This document shows positions 47,008-54,961 of a stretch of DNA of 64,000 nucleotides, piece by piece. The DNA is from Methylomonas montana (lineage in GTDB: Bacteria; Pseudomonadota; Gammaproteobacteria; Methylococcales; Methylomonadaceae): contig NZ_CP129884.1 of assembly GCF_030490285.1 (NCBI RefSeq), positions 3,968,001-4,032,000 of the forward strand, read 5' to 3'. Position 1 is the stretch's first letter; each line of letters opens with the position of its first letter. The notes beneath the pieces are model-generated. The model worked only from the letters and a program-made list of their open reading frames with translations, was not told where the DNA came from and did not search any database. A program made the position numbers and the translations under genes.

Positions 47008-49179
47008 TCAACAAATGTCCGGAATCACCGGCACCGCGACACCCATACTGTCGTCCGGAGTCTGGCCTTCCAGCAAACCGATGCCGTCCGGCAGGGCCGG
47101 CGTGCCGGAGCCGCTTTCGGCGCGCACTCCCAGCAATTCCGGCAACTGGTATTGGGTCAGGCTGATCGTCTCGTCTGTCGCCAACCGTCGCCAGCCCTTG
47201 CTGCCACGCTGAAACAAACTCAGCGCGTTGATAGCTTGCACGCCGGCCACCCGTGCGACTTGCGTCAACAATTCATTGGCGCGCACTTCGCCGCCCAAAG
47301 GCCAGCCTTCGCCGCGCGCGCCGCCGGGTGCCAGTGGCCAGAGATATTCGATCAAAGTCTGCTGCACATCGCGCAGGGTTTGCTGCTCGGTTTCGATGTC
47401 GCGCACCTGGACTTTAACGCTGACCGCGATCGGCACGAATTCCGGGCTGAGCACATACAATTCGGTGCCCACCATCACCCGTTGCAGCAGATAAGCAAAC
47501 ACATCCTTCAGCAAACCCTGATTGGGCTTGGGGGTATGGCCCAAAGCCGGTTCCGCCGGCGGCAGCACGAATACACTGACCACCCCCGGCACATCGTCGC
47601 GCACCACACGGATGCTGGCGCCCGGCAGGAAGCCGACCAACACTTCGGCGCGCGCCACCGGATTAACCGGATTGGCTTGCGTAATAATTTTGAAATCCTG
47701 CTGCGTCACCGCCCGATTGCGGTGGGTTAAAAACTGCGGGATGCGTTTTTCGGCCTGCTCGACGGTTTCCGCGTCCAGGCCGCCTTGCAACGGCCATTCG
47801 TGGCGCAATTTGTGGCGCGAACTGCCGTTGACGATTTCTTTAATCATGCCGGCCGGCAAATTACCGGCGCTGCCGCCGCCGAACAAATACGCGGCGATGC
47901 GGATCCGGTTGCCGGATGGCGGCCGGCGACCGGCCGTGCCGTCGCCGAAATACACATAGCCCGATTGCGGATTGAGCCGGTACACCCTGGCATCGGCGGC
48001 TTGGCCGGCCAGAAAATCGACTGCTTGCCAGCGCACCCAGGCGCCGTTTTCTTCGACATCCAGTTGCAAGGTAGCCGCTTCGATATGTTGATCCGGCAAT
48101 ACGACGACCTGGTCGGGCTGGCCGGTACCGATGCCAACCAGAAAATCCTGTTTCAAGCCTTGGGCGATCACGTCTACCGCGTTCAATGCCAGATAACCCA
48201 GTTGCAGTTTGGGGTGCTCCGGGCAACGCAAACGCAGCCAGAAAGCCGCCCGACCGGCTTCGACCTGATCGGCAAGTTCCGGCGGCCGGTCGCCGACGCC
48301 GCTGAACATTGGATCGGTGGGCACGAAAGCCTGGAACAGCGCCGGATTCTTCGGCAAGCGCAAGCGCACCACGCCGGTTTGCCGGCCGCCTTTCGAGCTG
48401 TCGGCCAGCACGTCCAGCGGCAGATAAATCGTTTCGCCGGCCTCGCCGGTCGAAACCAGTTCCCAGATCAGCTTGCGCGGATTCAATTCGTTGATCGCGT
48501 CGCCGAGCAAATCGTCGGCCGGGGCGATACCGATATTGAAGCTGATGCCGGCCAGATGGCTGCGTAACAAAGCAATCTGGTTTTCCAATTGTCGCGGCGC
48601 AATGCAGGCCAAATAGAAACTGCGATCCAGACTTTGCGTCAAATCGAGCACTTCCTTAACCGGCTCGAAACGGCGCGGCTGGAATGGCTCGGGCCGCTGG
48701 CCGTTCCGCAAACCGTACTGCTCTTGCAAATCCTGCAAGGTCAAGCCCAGCGCCGCCAGATCGGCGGCTGCCAATTTTTGTTTGATCAGCACCTGCAAGC
48801 TCAGGCAAGTGGGTTGCAATTCGCCAACCGCCGTCAGGGTTTGCTTACCCGCCCTTAGCTGGCTACCGTCCGCCAGTAACGGTGCCGGCAACACGCTGGT
48901 CGGCCCGGCGTCGATGCTGACAATGCCTTTAGCCGGACGAGCGGCACGCACCGGAATTTGCAGCAAATTCAGGAACACCCGGCGTTGACGCTCCGGTATC
49001 AGATTGGCACGGTACAGTATCGTTTCGGTTAGCCAGGCGAACAAATCGACAAAGCTATTCAGCGGGTCGCCGGGGGCAATCTGGGTCAGTTCCGGCAAAT
49101 GGCTGGCCAGCCGGGCCTTGGCTTCCGCGACCAGATCGTCGAAGCGTCTATCGTCTAAATTCGGTACCGGTAATGGCAT
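47008..49179 (-). CDS. Baseplate J-like assembly protein, TIGR02243 type (Afp11-like)
   Basis: The 723-aa protein begins with the usual TIGR02243 pattern: DDRRFDDLVAEAKARLASHL, APGDPLNSFVDLFAWLTETI, LYRANLIPERQRRVFLNLL. The middle has PQSGYVYFGDGTAGRRPPSG, and the C-terminal third is J-like (VTQQDFKIITQANPVNPVAR, VPIAVSVKVQVRDIETEQQ). It forms the baseplate wedge with the TIGR02242-type protein. It sits 19 bases after the gp25 gene. Confidence 0.9.
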   Translation of the reverse strand: MPLPVPNLDDRRFDDLVAEAKARLASHLPELTQIAPGDPLNSFVDLFAWLTETILYRANLIPERQRRVFLNLLQIPVRAARPAKGIVSIDAGPTSVLPAPLLADGSQLRAGKQTLTAVGELQPTCLSLQVLIKQKLAAADLAALGLTLQDLQEQYGLRNGQRPEPFQPRRFEPVKEVLDLTQSLDRSFYLACIAPRQLENQIALLRSHLAGISFNIGIAPADDLLGDAINELNPRKLIWELVSTGEAGETIYLPLDVLADSSKGGRQTGVVRLRLPKNPALFQAFVPTDPMFSGVGDRPPELADQVEAGRAAFWLRLRCPEHPKLQLGYLALNAVDVIAQGLKQDFLVGIGTGQPDQVVVLPDQHIEAATLQLDVEENGAWVRWQAVDFLAGQAADARVYRLNPQSGYVYFGDGTAGRRPPSGNRIRIAAYLFGGGSAGNLPAGMIKEIVNGSSRHKLRHEWPLQGGLDAETVEQAEKRIPQFLTHRNRAVTQQDFKIITQANPVNPVARAEVLVGFLPGASIRVVRDDVPGVVSVFVLPPAEPALGHTPKPNQGLLKDVFAYLLQRVMVGTELYVLSPEFVPIAVSVKVQVRDIETEQQTLRDVQQTLIEYLWPLAPGGARGEGWPLGGEVRANELLTQVARVAGVQAINALSLFQRGSKGWRRLATDETISLTQYQLPELLGVRAESGSGTPALPDGIGLLEGQTPDDSMGVAVPVIPDIC

Positions 49180-49198
49180 AGCGGCCTCTCTTTCGCCG

Positions 49199-49594
49199 TC
49201 AAGCCGGCAGGCTCAGGTTTAGTGTGAATCCCAGTTCCGCCGGGCGCTGGCTGTGGCGCAGCCGATAGCGGATGTTGATGTGCACATCGGCGACGCTGGC
49301 CGGACTGGCCTGCACCTGTATTTCGTCGATTTCCACCCTAGGCTCCCATTGTTCCAGCGATTTGCGTACCACACCCGCAAGCAGATGGCGGGTGGTTTCG
49401 TTATTGGGTTGATGGACGAAATTCAGCAGCCCACCGCCAAAGGTCGGCCGTTGCAAGCGTTCGCCAGGCCGGGTTAACAGGATGTTCAACATGGACTCGC
49501 GGATGCTTTGATCGTCGCGGCTCCAACTGACGCGGCCATCGCCGTCCAGACCGCCGAGCGGCCAACTGATTAATTCGGGTATTGGCGCGCGCAT
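49199..49594 (-). CDS. GPW/gp25-family baseplate protein (Afp9-like)
   Basis: 131 aa, starting at ATG 49594 (MRAPIPELISWPLGG) behind a perfect AAGGAGG. The gp25 signature is clear: SIRESMLNILLTRPGERLQR then PTFGGGLLNFVHQPN. Gp25-type proteins anchor the sheath to the baseplate in phage T4, T6SS and eCIS. The start overlaps nothing; the 554-aa membrane protein gene ends two bases before it, so coupling is likely. Confidence 0.93.
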   Translation of the reverse strand: MRAPIPELISWPLGGLDGDGRVSWSRDDQSIRESMLNILLTRPGERLQRPTFGGGLLNFVHQPNNETTRHLLAGVVRKSLEQWEPRVEIDEIQVQASPASVADVHINIRYRLRHSQRPAELGFTLNLSLPA

Positions 49595-49596
49595 CG

Positions 49597-51261
49597 TCAA
49601 CCTCCTTTAATCTTCGGAAACGGCAGGCAGATTCGGACCCACGGCAACCAGAAAAATACGATGTTGAGCAGCGAGATCATGATCATCAACAAAATCATCG
49701 CCACCAGGGTGATCACCGGCAGGCTGAACGAGCAAATCCATTGAATGCCGAAATCCGGGCCGGACGTGTCCTTGACGGTATCTTCGCTGGCGCCCTTGTT
49801 CAATTTCAGTTTGTTCATCAAATCGAAGGTGTCGGCCGGCGTGATCATCGCCGCACCTTTCGCCAAGCCGCGACGCAGATCGGCCAAGGACGGCATCTGT
49901 ATCATCACCGGCCGGCTGGCATCCGGATCGAACGGCGCCGCCACCCGAAACGGGATGCTGCGGGCGTCGGCTTGCGCCCATTGAATCTGCTCCTGACCGT
50001 GCTCGTTTTTGAAGCGGACGAAGGGTATCGCTTGATAGACATCGTCGAGATTTTGCGTGAATTTAGGCAGCGGGATTTCCTTGACCTTGTTCAAGGCTTG
50101 ATCTCGCAAACGTTGGCCGAGCAGCTCGCGGATTTCCTGGGCATCGGATGCCAACATCAATAAGGTCAGATTCAAATTGCCCACACCGTCTGCGCTCGGC
50201 AAGGGCTGTAACTGAGCCAATTGCTCCAAGCCGCCGCTGGCATCGATCAACTGTTCCTGGCGGATGATCCAGTTGACTAAGGGATTGTCGCCGCCTCTCG
50301 CAAAGCAGGCTTGTAAATAGCTGTAAAAAGTCTGCCGCCGGTAGGAAACGAACAAACCCTGGCTGGTTTCCTGGAAAGCCTGAGAACGCAACGCGGCCGG
50401 CCAGGTATTTTCGTCGTACAGCCAAAGTTGCTGAGATTTAATTTCCAGCGCGGCGTTTTCGGCGATGCCGGCTTCGCCAAGGTGGTAACGGTTGACCAGC
50501 ATCCGCAACCATTCGAAAAAGGCTTTGCTGGGTTGGCCGCGTTCCAGCGGTTTGCTGTATTCGGTCAGCCAGGTTTGATTGAGCGGTTGCCGATAACCGA
50601 ACGGCCAGGGCAACATTGCCGCCGCGACGCTGGCGGTTTGGGCCTGATCGGCGCTATCGAAAGCCTGACTGACATCGCGCAGATAATAAAAGCCGCCCAG
50701 CGGCAGATAGGCGAACAACAGCGTATGCGATTTGTTGGCGACATCGCTGGTTTTGAATACGTGCAAAGGATGCACTTCCTCGCCGCTGTAGGTGGCCTGA
50801 TCCTCGCGCTTATGCAGCACGCCATTGGCGCACAGCCGTCGATGCAGATCCGGGTCGCGCAATTCGCTCGGCGCTTCCTGCCAACCCAGCGCCTCACCGT
50901 CTTCCAACATCCAGGCCTGCTCGCGGCCGCCGCTAAGCCGCCGAATCACGAAACCGGCCGAGGTGATTTTTTGCGGGTCCAGCGCCGGCTCGCCGAAACG
51001 GTCGCAAACCACTTCACAACTGACGATATGAAAGGCCCGGTGCAGCGGCAGCCGTAACACCGGCTGCTGGCCGTGGCGACTGTGACGTTCTTCCTGCTGC
51101 CAGTCGCTAAACTGCGGCAGACTGAACTGGCGGCGCTGGATGTCCTGCTTGAAACGGTTAACAAATTCCGCATCCAGATACCGATGCAAACCGCAATGCC
51201 CGCCGCCTTGATAAAACGGCGGCTTCAATCGAATCGGATGCAAGGCTTGCTCGGTTTTCAT
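49597..51261 (-). CDS. eCIS-encoded protein with C-terminal membrane anchor (554 aa)
   Basis: The 554-aa protein has a large soluble part (LHRYLDAEFVNRFKQDIQRR; LLFAYLPLGGFYYLRDVSQA; LTLLMLASDAQEIRELLGQR) that I cannot assign. It ends with a very hydrophobic segment at ~511-537 (SLPVITLVAMILLMIMISLL, then NIVFFWLPW) and a basic tail (FPKIKGG). Other structural proteins of the cluster have no such segment. Its place between the spike and gp25 genes suggests contact with the baseplate. Membrane anchoring of an otherwise soluble contractile particle is known from the thylakoid-anchored system of cyanobacteria and a membrane protein in Streptomyces loci. The same role here is inference. Confidence 0.75.
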   Translation of the reverse strand: MKTEQALHPIRLKPPFYQGGGHCGLHRYLDAEFVNRFKQDIQRRQFSLPQFSDWQQEERHSRHGQQPVLRLPLHRAFHIVSCEVVCDRFGEPALDPQKITSAGFVIRRLSGGREQAWMLEDGEALGWQEAPSELRDPDLHRRLCANGVLHKREDQATYSGEEVHPLHVFKTSDVANKSHTLLFAYLPLGGFYYLRDVSQAFDSADQAQTASVAAAMLPWPFGYRQPLNQTWLTEYSKPLERGQPSKAFFEWLRMLVNRYHLGEAGIAENAALEIKSQQLWLYDENTWPAALRSQAFQETSQGLFVSYRRQTFYSYLQACFARGGDNPLVNWIIRQEQLIDASGGLEQLAQLQPLPSADGVGNLNLTLLMLASDAQEIRELLGQRLRDQALNKVKEIPLPKFTQNLDDVYQAIPFVRFKNEHGQEQIQWAQADARSIPFRVAAPFDPDASRPVMIQMPSLADLRRGLAKGAAMITPADTFDLMNKLKLNKGASEDTVKDTSGPDFGIQWICSFSLPVITLVAMILLMIMISLLNIVFFWLPWVRICLPFPKIKGG

Positions 51262-51267
51262 AATCCC

Positions 51268-51909
51268 CTACCAAATATTGCCGGCACCCGGCGTATAAGA
51301 ACTGCCGACCACCGAAGTGGCGATCACCGTGTCGGCCTGGACGACGCCGCTGAATCTGGACATGCTGGCGTTGACCGTGACGGTACTGGCGTTGATGGTC
51401 ACCGAGCTGGCATCGACCGTGACGCTGCCGCTGCTGCGCACCGCAATGCCACTGCTACTGAGTTTGATGCTCTGGTCGGCGCGTTCGATGCTGATCTCGC
51501 CGCCGCCAGCCTCGTCTATCGAAATCTTGTAACCGGAACGCGTGCGCAATTCGATTTTCGGACCGTTGCCGTCGTCGAAATCCAGCACGGTTTGTTCGGG
51601 GGTGCGGATCACGTAATGGTCTTCCTGCGGATCGGCGTCTTCCGGCACACTGCTATTGCCGGCCCACAAACTGCCCAGCACTAGCGGCATCTCCGGCGTG
51701 ATAAACGCCAGCACCACGATTTCTTCCAGACGCGGCACGAAACTGGCGCCGTAACCCTGACCGGCCGACGGCGCCACTACGCCTGCCCAGACTTCCATCA
51801 AGGTCGCCAGCAAACGCACTTTGATGCGGCCGCGGCTGTCCGGGTCGGCATTGTCGGTGACCTGACCGAGCTGCAAGCTGTGCAGATGGCCTAGCGCATG
51901 GCTGTTCAT
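51268..51909 (-). CDS. Baseplate spike protein, gpV/VgrG C-terminal-like (Afp8-type half)
   Basis: 213 aa starting at ATG 51909 (MNSHALGHLHSLQLGQV); this ATG overlaps the upstream stop as ATGA. The N-terminal OB-like domain has VTDNADPDSRGRIKVRLLAT, FVPRLEEIVVLAFI and PLVLGSLWAGNSSVPED; the C-terminal part is a beta helix (ITIN-like repeats: VTVDASSVTINASTVTVNAS). It forms the needle that crosses the target membrane. In Afp8/VgrG the gpD- and gpV-like halves are one protein; here they are two coupled genes. Confidence 0.9.
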   Translation of the reverse strand: MNSHALGHLHSLQLGQVTDNADPDSRGRIKVRLLATLMEVWAGVVAPSAGQGYGASFVPRLEEIVVLAFITPEMPLVLGSLWAGNSSVPEDADPQEDHYVIRTPEQTVLDFDDGNGPKIELRTRSGYKISIDEAGGGEISIERADQSIKLSSSGIAVRSSGSVTVDASSVTINASTVTVNASMSRFSGVVQADTVIATSVVGSSYTPGAGNIW

Positions 51910-52952
51910 GGCTGCCACCCGCTCTTGTTGACCTTCAAATGGGTTTCGAAGCCGCTGTTATTGTCGAAGCGATGCACGCAATGCACGATCTGATAGCGGC
52001 CTTTCAATCTGGGCGATACGCCGTCCAATTCGATTTCCCGGCCAGGTTTCAAACTGGCTTCGCCTTGGCAAACGATCTCGCCTTGAATAAAGCGTTTGGC
52101 CTGACGTTTAAACGCCGCCTTGGCGTAGGCTTCCGCCTCGCTGCTGGTGCCGGGAAAGGGCTGCGGGACGATTTCCGCGCCCGGCCAGCTCAAATCGCCC
52201 AGCGCCGCGGCGGCACTAGTGCCGCTCGGTGCAGGCGTCATCGTGTCGGCGTCGAAATCCACTGCTTCGGCGCTGGCCAAGTTGTAACCGTTCACCTGAC
52301 TACTGAGCGGTTGATGATTCAAATCGGCGATCAAGCGCACTTTTAGCGCGCTATCCTGGGCGCTGAGCGCAATAGGGTTCGGGTCGGCTTCCTCGGCCTT
52401 GGCCCGTAAGCGATTGCCGTCCAGGCGTACCGCAATGTCGAAACGGTTGCCTATGCGCAGTAAAAACGCCAGATCGCTTTCGTTGAGTTGATGCCAGGTG
52501 GCCGTGATGCCGGAAATCGCCGCATCGGCCTGAAACCCGGCCTCGCCGGCAACGCTTTGCGCCAAATCGTCGGGGCTTTGGTCCTCGAAACTGCGGTTAT
52601 GCCGGCTGCGGGCCAGTCTATGCAATTTATCCTGCAATAACAGCGCGATGCTGGGCGCGCCCTCGCCGTAACTTTCCTCGATCGCGGTAATCTCGCCATT
52701 GAACAAGCTTTGCGGCGTATCGTTGCCCATGGCGATCTCCACGCCAGCCCCCAATGCGATGTCGTTCAACATGAAATCCGGCTCTTGTCCGCCTTGCGGC
52801 CTGCCCCAATTGGACAGTTGTAATTCAGCGTGCGCGCTACCGTGCAACGGCAAATTGACCTGCATCGCCAGCAAGGCCTGTTGCAGGTCTTCGCGCGGTT
52901 CGCCATCGATTTTGATGGTCGGGCGGGTGCTGATGAAAGCGGTTTCGGCCAT
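51906..52952 (-). CDS. gpD-like hub protein (VgrG N-terminal-like)
   Basis: The 348-aa product matches the late-control gpD/gp27 type of hub: FISTRPTIKIDGEPREDLQQ, ITAIEESYGEGAPSIALLLQ, DKLHRLARSRHNRSFEDQSP, and the last part GREIELDGVSPRLKGRYQIV. The hub connects the tube to the spike. Coupled by a 4-base overlap to the gpV-like spike gene. AGGA precedes the ATG at 52952. Confidence 0.88.
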   Translation of the reverse strand: MAETAFISTRPTIKIDGEPREDLQQALLAMQVNLPLHGSAHAELQLSNWGRPQGGQEPDFMLNDIALGAGVEIAMGNDTPQSLFNGEITAIEESYGEGAPSIALLLQDKLHRLARSRHNRSFEDQSPDDLAQSVAGEAGFQADAAISGITATWHQLNESDLAFLLRIGNRFDIAVRLDGNRLRAKAEEADPNPIALSAQDSALKVRLIADLNHQPLSSQVNGYNLASAEAVDFDADTMTPAPSGTSAAAALGDLSWPGAEIVPQPFPGTSSEAEAYAKAAFKRQAKRFIQGEIVCQGEASLKPGREIELDGVSPRLKGRYQIVHCVHRFDNNSGFETHLKVNKSGWQP

Positions 52953-53009
52953 GGGTTCCTGAGTGTTTTATTGTTATTCTTTATTGTTTTATCGAGTCGC
53001 TACATCGTT

Positions 53010-53177
53010 TCAATCAATCTTCAATCTATCCTGCCGCTGCCGAATCAATTCCAGCATCTGCGCCAACTCGATTTCCGCTGGCGACAGCGGGGTTTGCTGA
53101 GCACTTGGTTGCTGTTCGGCGGGTTCGGTGACGCCGTCCTGGATTTCCACAATGACTTCATCTATCAACACCGGCAT
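53010..53177 (-). CDS. DUF5908-like small eCIS protein (55 aa)
   Basis: Reading the minus strand from ATG 53177 gives 55 codons: it begins MPVLIDEVIVEIQDGV, is Gln/Pro-rich in the middle, and ends LELIRQRQDRLKID before TGA. A GAGGAG site lies nine bases upstream. DUF5908 proteins of ~55-60 aa with an MPxxIxELxI-type start occur between the CIS_tube and spike genes in many eCIS loci, exactly as here (13 bases after the CIS_tube stop). Function unknown; the position suggests an assembly or adaptor peptide. Confidence 0.75.
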   Translation of the reverse strand: MPVLIDEVIVEIQDGVTEPAEQQPSAQQTPLSPAEIELAQMLELIRQRQDRLKID

Positions 53178-53189
53178 CGCAAGCGCTCC

Positions 53190-54452
53190 TCAATCGAATC
53201 CGACACCAGTGTCGGCGGCAGCTTTTAATAAACCGGCGACCGATACGCCGCTGCTTTTACGTCCCGCTGTTTCCAGGCCAGCCTGCTTGGCCGCCGCAGT
53301 CGATAACGACCGCCCGCCAGCCACAGCAGCCCCGGATTGACTGACTTGCCCTCCAATGCCGGTCTGCGCGGCGCCGGCCCTTAGCGGCACGCTACCGGTC
53401 TGCAAGCTGGCCGCATTCAAACTGGCGGTTTTACCGGTCGGACTAAAAGCGCCTTCGATGCCGGTGCCCAGGCTAGCGGAGTTGCCGAATTTAAAGGCTG
53501 GGCTGAACGATGGCGGCGGCTGTTGCCCCGGTTTGACGCCTACCCCGCTACTTGCCGAGCCACTAGCAGAGCCACTAGCAGAGCCTCCGGAACTGACTGT
53601 TGCCGACAAACTGGTCGAAACGCTGACACCGAAACCGCCACTAATATTGACGCCTGCACCAAGGCCAAAGCCCACTCCGCCGCTAATTCCCAACGATGCA
53701 CTCATGCTGAAACTTGGCACTGCCACCACCGCCAGCGACGGCATGCGCGGCGTCTCTATGCCATTAAACATTGAGGTATCCCGCCAGTTGCCGGCACCGT
53801 CGCCGCTGCCGCCCGGCACCGGGCCGGCATTCTGATCGCCGCCTTGCGGATTGGCGCCGGTGGAACTGAGACTGGGCGTGTTGCGAGCAGCTTGTGCGAC
53901 GTCACGGTTACGGAACTGGTAGCGGTCCTCGCTGAGTTTTAACGATACGACGGCACGCAACGGCCGGCCCTCCGGCGAGAAGAAATCCAGGGTTTCGTCG
54001 AAACTTTGCACCAGACCCAAAAATTCGAACGCACCCCATTGAAACAGACAGCGCTTCGGCGCTTTCAATTTGTCGCCCTCAGCCACCGGTTTGATGAAGG
54101 TGTCGGCAATTTTCTTGGTTTGCAAGCGCACGTCCGAACCTTGCTCGATGGCTTTCTTGGAGCTGCTGTTGCTACCGGCGCTGCTGGCGGTTTGGTCGCC
54201 ACCGCCCTGATTATTACTCGGTTGTTCGATATAAGTGGTGTCGAAAATCAGCTCGATGGTCAGGTTGGACGAGCTTTTATCGACAAACTGCGCCGCGCGG
54301 CTGTTGCCGTTGCGGGCATTTTCCTTCAAGGTATTGGACAGGCTGACTTTCAGAGTGACCGGATTGAACTGCACATCTATCGCGTTTTCCAGGTCCGGGC
54401 TGTCGTTGTCGCCGTTGACCGGGATCAGTTTGCCGCGTTCGATGGCGATCAT
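53190..54452 (-). CDS. CIS_tube-type adaptor protein with low-complexity tail (Afp7-like)
   Basis: Residues 1-190 form the CIS_tube domain (AIDVQFNPVTLKVSLSNTLK, LTIELIFDTTYIEQ, FQWGAFEFLGLVQSFDETLD, FFSPEGRPLRAVVSLKLSED). In related proteins a LysM domain follows and links the tube to the hub. Here no LysM is seen. Residues ~200-420 are low-complexity: rich in Gly, Ser and Ala, with GLGAGVNISGGFGVSVST and SASGSASGSASSGVGV. The gene overlaps the tube gene upstream by four bases (ATGA). The tail may be a disordered linker or a lineage-specific replacement. Confidence 0.85.
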   Translation of the reverse strand: MIAIERGKLIPVNGDNDSPDLENAIDVQFNPVTLKVSLSNTLKENARNGNSRAAQFVDKSSSNLTIELIFDTTYIEQPSNNQGGGDQTASSAGSNSSSKKAIEQGSDVRLQTKKIADTFIKPVAEGDKLKAPKRCLFQWGAFEFLGLVQSFDETLDFFSPEGRPLRAVVSLKLSEDRYQFRNRDVAQAARNTPSLSSTGANPQGGDQNAGPVPGGSGDGAGNWRDTSMFNGIETPRMPSLAVVAVPSFSMSASLGISGGVGFGLGAGVNISGGFGVSVSTSLSATVSSGGSASGSASGSASSGVGVKPGQQPPPSFSPAFKFGNSASLGTGIEGAFSPTGKTASLNAASLQTGSVPLRAGAAQTGIGGQVSQSGAAVAGGRSLSTAAAKQAGLETAGRKSSGVSVAGLLKAAADTGVGFD

Positions 54453-54961
54453 GCCGCTCCCCTGCCTTGCGTGCTATCGGCTGCCGGCCTTTGCAATTCC
54501 AGGCCTTGATGCACCAAGTGCAATTCCTCGATCGCTACCTGACTGGCGGTAGCCGACAAGTCCGGCCCTTTAAATTTGGTCGGCAACACCCCGCTGAGTT
54601 TCCAGATCATCACCGCCTTGTCGGTGACATTAGCGCCGCTGACGCTAGGATTGCCGAACACGATGATCTCGCCGCTCAAACGGTAGCCGTAGTTAGCCTG
54701 CCTGGTGGTAATGTCGAACCAGGACCACAAATCGTTGATGTCAGTGACGCCGCGTTTCAGAATAATCGGCGCGAACTTGGTCGGCCCGCAGCGGTGATGC
54801 TCGCCCCAGTTGTGGCCGCCTTCGCCTATCACTTTCGGTTCCATCGTCGCTTCGAAACCGGTCACTTCGCTGAAATAGCCGCTGCATAGCAGGCTGCTTT
54901 GGTCGCTGTTATAGAGATTAACCTTGAAACGGAAGGCGACGAATTCGCTGACTTCAGCCAT
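54449..54961 (-). CDS. Phage tail tube-like protein, second copy (Afp5-like)
   Basis: 170 aa from ATG 54961 (MAEVSEFVAFRFKVNLYN) with GGAGG upstream. It belongs to the T4 gp19-like tube family (TIGR02241): CSGYFSEVTGFEATMEPK, ILKRGVTDINDLWSWFDI, AVMIWKLSGVLPTKFKGPDL, AIEELHLVHQGLEL. It is diverged from the other tube protein and probably caps the tube near the baseplate as Afp5 does. The start overlaps the end of the sheath-like gene by eight bases. Confidence 0.9.
   Translation of the reverse strand: MAEVSEFVAFRFKVNLYNSDQSSLLCSGYFSEVTGFEATMEPKVIGEGGHNWGEHHRCGPTKFAPIILKRGVTDINDLWSWFDITTRQANYGYRLSGEIIVFGNPSVSGANVTDKAVMIWKLSGVLPTKFKGPDLSATASQVAIEELHLVHQGLELQRPAADSTQGRGAA

Noticed and set aside
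53010-53600. SASGSASGS-type repeats as a separate DNA repeat element
   Set aside because: The repeats are within an intact reading frame of the CIS_tube protein and are explained by its low-complexity tail.
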